The position numbers and the translations under genes were made by a program. The notes under the pieces were generated by a model, which was given only the letters and a program-made list of their open reading frames with translations, was not told the origin of the DNA and searched no databases. A stretch of 64,000 bases of DNA. It comes from Flavobacterium sedimenticola (GTDB lineage Bacteria; Bacteroidota; Bacteroidia; Flavobacteriales; Flavobacteriaceae). The stretch lies in the NCBI RefSeq assembly GCF_030053345.1, contig NZ_JASGBP010000009.1:1-64000 (forward strand), written 5' to 3'. Shown one piece after another: positions 59,068 to 64,000 of the stretch. How positions within the stretch are numbered: position 1 is the stretch's first letter; the number at the start of each line of letters is the position of its first letter.

Positions 59068-59934
59068 ATGAAGAAGACAATTGTAGCCGTAGGACAACGC
59101 CTGTTATGGGGTGTACTACTATTAGGCGCAGCAGCTTGCCATAACGAAGACGAAAATACAGTGCCGGTACAGGAGGAATGGGTCACCGTACAGGATTATG
59201 AGCTTTACACCAGAACCATTGGCACCGCAACGCCCCAAGTGGTTTTGATAACAGGCATTGGCGGCAGTACCGACGATTTTAAAAGCATAGAGCAACGTTT
59301 GGGGCGCTTTTGTACGGTAATTAATTATGACCGTGAGGGATTAGGACGTTCTGCGTGGCAAAACAAGCCCAAAGACAGTGAAACCATCGCCCGAGAGCTG
59401 AATGCCTTACTGGTTCAAAAGCACATTACAGCCCCTTTTATATTGGTGGCACACTCTATCGGCGGATTGCATGCCCGAACGTTTTTAGCCCTATATCCGG
59501 AGAAAGTGAGTGGTTTGGTTTTGATAGACCCGACTCCGGAGGACCTTACAGACACCTTAATAGGTCAATTACCGCCGGAATACCAACAGCCGGCAAGAGA
59601 CGCCATGCAACAAGAGTTTAACCAACTGTTGGCCTCATTGCCTGAAGGAGGTGTTAAAGAAGAATACAAAGCCATTGAGGAGTGCTACACACAGGCCCGC
59701 GCCTTAACCAACAGCACCGCTGTACCGGTTCAAATTATCAGTAGTATGAAAGTTACCGATGGAGCGTCTGAAGCCTCTATTGCTACCGCCAAACAACTGC
59801 GGGATGCTTTGCTCAATGAGTTATGTACCGGTGCTCAAAAGCATACATTAACGTATAATTCGGGTCACTTTATTCAAAAAGAGGCTCCCCAACTGGTAGT
59901 CGATGCGATTCACTGGGTACTCAACAATCAATAA
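59068..59934 (+). CDS. Alpha/beta hydrolase lipoprotein
   Basis: 288 aa. Lipobox LLGAAAC with the acylated Cys near residue 24. The hydrolase core: LITGIGGSTDDFKSIEQRLG, NYDREGLGRSAW, FILVAHSIGGLHARTFL (Ser), LVLIDPTPEDL, and a C-terminal NSGHFIQKEAP with the catalytic His. Resembles soluble esterases/peroxidase-like alpha/beta hydrolases. It lies 16 bp after another hydrolase gene and before a TonB receptor; both hydrolases probably act on the same imported compound or product. Confidence 0.87.
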   Translation: MKKTIVAVGQRLLWGVLLLGAAACHNEDENTVPVQEEWVTVQDYELYTRTIGTATPQVVLITGIGGSTDDFKSIEQRLGRFCTVINYDREGLGRSAWQNKPKDSETIARELNALLVQKHITAPFILVAHSIGGLHARTFLALYPEKVSGLVLIDPTPEDLTDTLIGQLPPEYQQPARDAMQQEFNQLLASLPEGGVKEEYKAIEECYTQARALTNSTAVPVQIISSMKVTDGASEASIATAKQLRDALLNELCTGAQKHTLTYNSGHFIQKEAPQLVVDAIHWVLNNQ

Positions 59935-59960
59935 TTTTTTCATGATGGGCCATACAGGGA

Positions 59961-59991
59961 GGGCACTTTGTAAAGTGTCATCCCGGTGATG
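59961..59991. promoter_or_regulatory. Intercistronic hairpin before the TonB receptor gene
   Basis: CACTTT-GT-AAAGTG stem with outer GGGA / TCCC pairing in the 76-bp gap. No T-run follows, so it is more likely an mRNA-processing or translation-level feature than a terminator. Confidence 0.4.
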
Positions 59992-60010
59992 GTTTTTAAA
60001 ACAAAAACAA

Positions 60011-62383
60011 ATGCGAGATATAATAACAATGCTGTGTATGCTGTTGGCTTTATTTTATATAAACAGCGTAGCGGGACAAGAAAAAAGAACCTTTAGTGGT
60101 ACTTTAAAAGACAGCCAATCGAAGGAAACCCTTTTGTTTGCTACGATTGATTTGGGAAATGGGTATGCGGTTAATACCAATGAATATGGTTTCTTTTCCA
60201 TATCCGTACCTCCGGGAAGCTATCCGGTAACGGTTTCTTATGTGGGCTATCAAACCCTGCATTTTGAAGTGAATTTGAATCGGGATGTGGTACAGACGAT
60301 TGAATTAGCCAGAGCAGAAGAGGTTTTGCAAGAGGTAGTCATTCAAAACCATCGGTTGGCCACCCAACTTAAAAGACCGGAGATGAGTATTGCTAAAATG
60401 GATGCAGCCACTATAAAGAAAACGCCTGTGGTGTTTGGAGAGGTGGATGTTTTAAAAGCCATTTTGCAATTACCGGGGATCACCAATTCGGGCGAAGGAA
60501 GCTCGGGGTTTCACGTCAGAGGTGGATCTGTAGATCAAAATTTGGTGTTGTTGGATGAAGCTACCCTTTATAATTCGTCGCATTTATTCGGCTTTTTCTC
60601 GGTGCTCAATAACGATGCCGTAAAAGATATTAAACTATACAAAGGCGCCATACCGGCCCGATTTGGCGGTAGGGTATCATCGGTGATGGATATTTATCAA
60701 AAGGAAGGGAATGCCGAGTCTTTTCACCTAAACGGTGGGATAGGGGTCATCTCGAGCCGCCTTTTGGCAGAGGGGCCGATTGTAAGAGGTAAATCGAGTT
60801 TTTTATTAGGAGGTCGGGCCTCGTATGCCCATCTCTTTATGAACATGTCCGATACTAAAAACAGTGCCTATTTCTACGATTTGAATACAAAAGTAAGCCA
60901 TCGTTTTAATGAAGCCAATACGTTGTATGCATCGGGTTATTTCGGCAGAGACTATTTTGCCATCGGGGATGATTTTAAAAATACGTATGGGAATGCCTTA
61001 TTGAATTTGCGTTGGAATCATTTGTTTTCCGACCGATTGTTTTCGAACCTATCGGTTAATTACAGCGATTACTACTACGGCCTGGAAATTCCGATGGCGG
61101 CCTTTGCGTGGCAATCGGGAATATCGAACCTGAATGTGAAGTACGATTTTAAATACTATGCTACCGAGCAATTCAAATTCAATTTCGGAATAAATAAAAT
61201 AAACTACCGGTTTGACCCCGGTGAGATTAAGCCTACCACAGAGGATTCGGGGGTAAATTACAAGCAATTGCAAAAGAAAAATGCGACAGAGGTTGCGGCT
61301 TATTTTGACACAGAACAAAAGTTAACCAATCGTTTGCAATTACACTATGGCTTTAGGCTTAGTTACTTTCAGCGTTTTGGAAAGCAAACCGTAAATACGT
61401 ACCAGGATAACCTGGCCGTGTTGTATGATGCGGTTTATGACATTTATTATAAAGCCACCCCCATTGGGACCAAAATCTATGGCCGCCATGAAAAAATTAT
61501 CGACTTTTTTAACTGGGAACCCCGTGCTGCTTTGAGCTATACGTGGGGCGAACAGGCCGTTAAATTGGGGTATAACCGTATGGCGCAGTACGTTCATTTG
61601 CTTTCCAATACGCTTACCCCAACACCTTTGGATATTTGGACACCAAGCGACCGCTTTATCAAGCCTCAGTTGGCCGACCAGTTTACACTGGGGTATTATA
61701 CTACCCTCAAGGAGGAGCGCTACAGTGTAGAGGTGGAGGCCTATTTTAAGCAGGTTAAAAATAGAATGAATTATATTGACGGGGCCGATTTGATTGCCAA
61801 TGAAGCCATTGAACAGGTGCTCCTCAACGGCGAGGAGCGTGCCTACGGGGTGGAATTTTTAGGGCGTAAAAATACCGGAAAATTAACCGGTTGGCTTTCG
61901 TATACGTTATCCAAGGCCGAGCAGCGAACGCCCGGAAGAACCCCTTTGGAGCCCGGTATTAATAATGGAAAATGGTACAATGCCAATCACGACCGAACCC
62001 ATAATTTGGCGGTAACGGCTAACTATGAGCTATCCCGCCGCTGGTCGTTGGGTTCTAATTTTACCTTTCAAACCGGAAGGGCTACTACCCAGCCCAATGG
62101 CTATTACGAATACCTCGGCATCAATGTACCGAGTTATGAGGCCCGTAACGCCGCTCGATTGCCTCACTACCACCGATTGGATTTGGCCGCTACCTACACC
62201 CCAAAACCCGATAGTAAAAAGCGCTTTACCAGTGAATGGGTGTTTAGTATATACAATGTGTACAATCAAATGAATGCCAACTCCATCAATTTCCGTCAAA
62301 ATGCGGATACCGGTGTTAATGAATCGATACAGTTGTCCATTTTCGGAATGGTCCCTTCGGTGACCTATAATTTTAAATTTTAA
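60011..62383 (+). CDS. TonB-dependent receptor with carboxypeptidase-like N-terminal domain
   Basis: 790 aa. After the signal peptide (INSVAGQ) comes the CarboxypepD_reg-like domain common in Bacteroidota receptors (TFSGTLKDSQSKETLLFATIDL, PPGSYPVTVSYVGYQ). The plug domain follows (PGITNSGEGSSGFHVRGGSVDQNLVLLDEATLYNSSHLFGFFSVLNNDAVKDIKLYKGAIPARFGGRVSSVMD), then an outer-membrane barrel of about 550 residues with a terminal aromatic strand (SVTYNFKF). It imports a ligand using TonB/ExbB energy; no SusD partner follows, but a DUF4249 lipoprotein does. Ligand unknown. Confidence 0.95.
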   Translation: MRDIITMLCMLLALFYINSVAGQEKRTFSGTLKDSQSKETLLFATIDLGNGYAVNTNEYGFFSISVPPGSYPVTVSYVGYQTLHFEVNLNRDVVQTIELARAEEVLQEVVIQNHRLATQLKRPEMSIAKMDAATIKKTPVVFGEVDVLKAILQLPGITNSGEGSSGFHVRGGSVDQNLVLLDEATLYNSSHLFGFFSVLNNDAVKDIKLYKGAIPARFGGRVSSVMDIYQKEGNAESFHLNGGIGVISSRLLAEGPIVRGKSSFLLGGRASYAHLFMNMSDTKNSAYFYDLNTKVSHRFNEANTLYASGYFGRDYFAIGDDFKNTYGNALLNLRWNHLFSDRLFSNLSVNYSDYYYGLEIPMAAFAWQSGISNLNVKYDFKYYATEQFKFNFGINKINYRFDPGEIKPTTEDSGVNYKQLQKKNATEVAAYFDTEQKLTNRLQLHYGFRLSYFQRFGKQTVNTYQDNLAVLYDAVYDIYYKATPIGTKIYGRHEKIIDFFNWEPRAALSYTWGEQAVKLGYNRMAQYVHLLSNTLTPTPLDIWTPSDRFIKPQLADQFTLGYYTTLKEERYSVEVEAYFKQVKNRMNYIDGADLIANEAIEQVLLNGEERAYGVEFLGRKNTGKLTGWLSYTLSKAEQRTPGRTPLEPGINNGKWYNANHDRTHNLAVTANYELSRRWSLGSNFTFQTGRATTQPNGYYEYLGINVPSYEARNAARLPHYHRLDLAATYTPKPDSKKRFTSEWVFSIYNVYNQMNANSINFRQNADTGVNESIQLSIFGMVPSVTYNFKF

Positions 62384-62385
62384 TC

Positions 62386-63201
62386 ATGAAAAAGTTTGTT
62401 TTAAAAACAGTTGTGCTCCTGCTGTGTTGTGGTTTTTACAGTTGTGAAAAAGAGGTTATTGTTGATTTGGAAGCTTCCAAACCACGCTTAGTTATCAATG
62501 CCCCCTTGGTATGGGCCAAAGGGACCGCAGGCAATGAACAGTCCATTCAATTAAGTTTGACAGCCTCATACTATGAGCCGAGTGTCCCTAAAGTAACCAA
62601 TGCGACCGTATTAGTAACCGACGAACAGGGGGGCAGTTATGCCTTTTTACAAGAGGGTACACCGGGCACCTATGTGTGTCACAACTTTGTACCGGTGCTC
62701 CATCGAAAGTATTTCCTGGAGGTACAGTACAACGGAGCAGTATACCAAGGTGAAGAAATTTTGTACCCGGTAGTCGATTTTGATTCGACCTCGCAAACCA
62801 ACGATGGCGGGATAAACGGTGATGAGGTGACGGTGAAGGCTTTTTTTACCGATCCTTTGGCCGAGGACAACTATTACCTATCTAAAAAAGTAGCTCCGAC
62901 CCAAGTGATACCCGAATATTCGAGTTTTACGGATACTTTTTTTGAGGGCAATCAAGTTTTTGATGCCTTTGGTGATGCCGATTTAGCACCGGCCGATGCC
63001 GTGACCTTTACGCTATATGGCATATCAAAACGGCATCATGAATACCTGGTTAAACTACTGAATGCCGCGGGAGCTAATCCGTTTCAACCAATACCCGGGG
63101 TGGTCAAAGGGAATATGCTGAATGTGACCCAAGCACAAAATTACCCTTTGGGCTATTTTAGTCTCTCGCAAACCGCCACCATTACGCATACGGTAGAATA
63201 G
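62386..63201 (+). CDS. DUF4249 family lipoprotein, TonB receptor partner
   Basis: 271 aa. Lipobox LLCCGFYSC with acylated Cys near residue 20. The mature part starts EKEVIVDLEASKPRLVINA, the DUF4249 start, followed by Ig-like beta segments (VTNATVLVTDEQGGSY) and an acidic central region. It starts 2 bp after the TonB receptor stop, a pairing common in Bacteroidota. Probably a surface-exposed or periplasm-facing outer-membrane lipoprotein helping capture the receptor ligand (inference). The end (TQAQNYPLGYFSLSQTATITHTVE) is normal for the family. Confidence 0.88.
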   Translation: MKKFVLKTVVLLLCCGFYSCEKEVIVDLEASKPRLVINAPLVWAKGTAGNEQSIQLSLTASYYEPSVPKVTNATVLVTDEQGGSYAFLQEGTPGTYVCHNFVPVLHRKYFLEVQYNGAVYQGEEILYPVVDFDSTSQTNDGGINGDEVTVKAFFTDPLAEDNYYLSKKVAPTQVIPEYSSFTDTFFEGNQVFDAFGDADLAPADAVTFTLYGISKRHHEYLVKLLNAAGANPFQPIPGVVKGNMLNVTQAQNYPLGYFSLSQTATITHTVE

Positions 63202-63204
63202 GTT

Positions 63205-63660
63205 ATGGATGTTAATGAAAATATTGCCCTGGTTGTTATTGAATTACAGGAAATTCAAGACCCTATTAAAGAGAATATAGGCATTTTAACGCGTTTGTGG
63301 CAACAGCATGGGTACACTATAGTTCGCCTTCACAAAGAACCGGAACCCCCTATGGGGGGCACCCTCTTAGAGAATCAAACCCCTTTAAGGCCCAACATAG
63401 CCGAGAAAAGCCTTGAACACTTGATACAGCAAAAAAGAACAGCACACCATTTTTCGCGTATGGTAATTGTAGGCGTGGCCGAAGACCGTATTTTGGAGTT
63501 GGTGTGGCGCTTTGCGCAAGCGAATGCCTTGTTGGTGTATCAGGTTACCGATGCGCTCTACAGTACAAAGGAGCAAGAAGACTTCTTGCGGGGTGTTTTT
63601 AAAAATGTGACCACATCCCAAATACTAACCCTTAGTAAGGGGATACGAGACAAAAAGTAA
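63205..63660 (+). CDS. Isochorismatase-fold protein lacking catalytic residues
   Basis: 151 aa, shorter than the ~180-200 aa of active cysteine hydrolases. NIALVVIELQEIQ matches the N-terminal strand of the isochorismatase fold, where active enzymes have Asp; here it is Glu13. MVIVGVAEDRILELVWRFAQANALLVYQVTDAL matches the G-V-x-T-x-x-C-V strand-helix, but the nucleophile Cys position is Ile96. The catalytic set is therefore missing, so it is probably a non-enzymatic relative, or a binding protein. Starts 3 bp after the DUF4249 gene; same operon. Confidence 0.7.
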   Translation: MDVNENIALVVIELQEIQDPIKENIGILTRLWQQHGYTIVRLHKEPEPPMGGTLLENQTPLRPNIAEKSLEHLIQQKRTAHHFSRMVIVGVAEDRILELVWRFAQANALLVYQVTDALYSTKEQEDFLRGVFKNVTTSQILTLSKGIRDKK

Positions 63661-63671
63661 TACACCAAATC

Positions 63672-64000
63672 ATGCGTACCGCTGCTATAGTTTTACACCC
63701 TTTTTTGAAAGCCGATTATGCGGTTTTGATTTCCTGGATTGACAGCCCGCGTGTGTTGCTGGAGTTTGCGGGTCCTCATTTTACGTATCCGCTTACCGCA
63801 GCCCAACTCGATTTGAATGTGAGCGATACCCGGCGGCATCCCTTTATGGCGGTCGATTCTCATACCGGGGAGAAGGTTGGCTATGCCGAATGCTATTTCC
63901 TTGACCAGAGTACCGTGAAGGTGGCCCGTGTTTTTATAGCAGCCCGGTACCGGGGCATGGGCAACGGAACAGCACTGCTGCAAAGCCTATTGCAATTTGC
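63672..64000 (+). CDS. GNAT family N-acetyltransferase, cut by the window end
   Basis: Translated from ATG at 63672, open to the last base (109 full codons). IVLHPFLKADYAVLISWIDSP at the start and KVARVFIAARYRGMGNGTALLQSL near the end give the GNAT pattern, with the acetyl-CoA-binding R-x-x-G-x-G (RYRGMGNG). Starts 11 bp after the isochorismatase-like gene and probably belongs to the same operon. The acceptor is unknown and the C-terminus is not in the window. Confidence 0.83.
   Translation, partial: MRTAAIVLHPFLKADYAVLISWIDSPRVLLEFAGPHFTYPLTAAQLDLNVSDTRRHPFMAVDSHTGEKVGYAECYFLDQSTVKVARVFIAARYRGMGNGTALLQSLLQF

Overview
The window looks like a chromosomal segment of a Flavobacterium-like member of the Bacteroidota. 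Reasons seen in the sequence: AT-rich DNA, A-rich leaders without clear Shine-Dalgarno sites, several TAnnTTTG-type promoter elements, C-terminal type IX secretion (T9SS) sorting domains, a TonB receptor/DUF4249 pair, and family sets usual in Flavobacteriaceae (DUF1573, DUF349, DUF4920, LETM1-related protein, stand-alone MnmD). No rRNA, tRNA, CRISPR array, phage or intact insertion sequence was recognised.

Layout. 0-13 kb: the end of a T9SS type B protein, an aminotransferase, a PDZ aspartyl protease, valS, pyrR-pyrB, a DUF349 protein, and an rRNA methyltransferase plus secreted endonuclease pair. 13-24 kb: a secreted cutinase/PETase-like hydrolase, a Kup potassium transporter, a repeat-rich exported protein, an ECF sigma factor operon, an SRPBCC/GyrI-like protein, a methyltransferase, a MazG-like pyrophosphohydrolase and a NUMOD4/HNH protein. 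24-30 kb: ilvE, a DUF4920/cytochrome/mnmD operon, three tandem small paralogues of unknown function, and oxyR. 30-38 kb: an inorganic-carbon locus. A SulP transporter and beta-carbonic anhydrase run rightward and converge on a tightly packed leftward operon: icd, two small ORFs, a DUF6671 protein, tsaC and an SbtA-type bicarbonate permease. A LysR gene is divergent from icd. 38-50 kb: a LETM1-related protein, sodC-ydeI, a PAS histidine kinase/response regulator pair, and a fatty-acid beta-oxidation operon (marR-fadN-fadA-fadE) with a frameshifted four-helix-bundle gene inside it.

50-64 kb is more accessory in character and visibly richer in G+C. It has a large T9SS type B protein, an acyltransferase-3 gene bracketed by hairpin repeats, a LytTR two-component operon ending in a GNAT-VOC fusion, and a rightward operon of two alpha/beta hydrolases, a TonB receptor, a DUF4249 lipoprotein, a degenerate isochorismatase-fold protein and a GNAT enzyme cut by the window end.

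Points most worth following: (1) repeat families in which the flanks are conserved but the hairpin stems differ with pairing kept (682/4113, 52.8-53.1 kb, 54.2-54.4 kb); (2) the three small paralogues at 27.9-28.8 kb, two sharing an identical 10-bp leader element; (3) the bicarbonate-centred locus, in which a bicarbonate permease is packed against TsaC, an enzyme that consumes bicarbonate; (4) the GNAT-VOC fusion encoded with its own two-component system; (5) a T9SS-exported hydrolase with a PETase-like triad layout.
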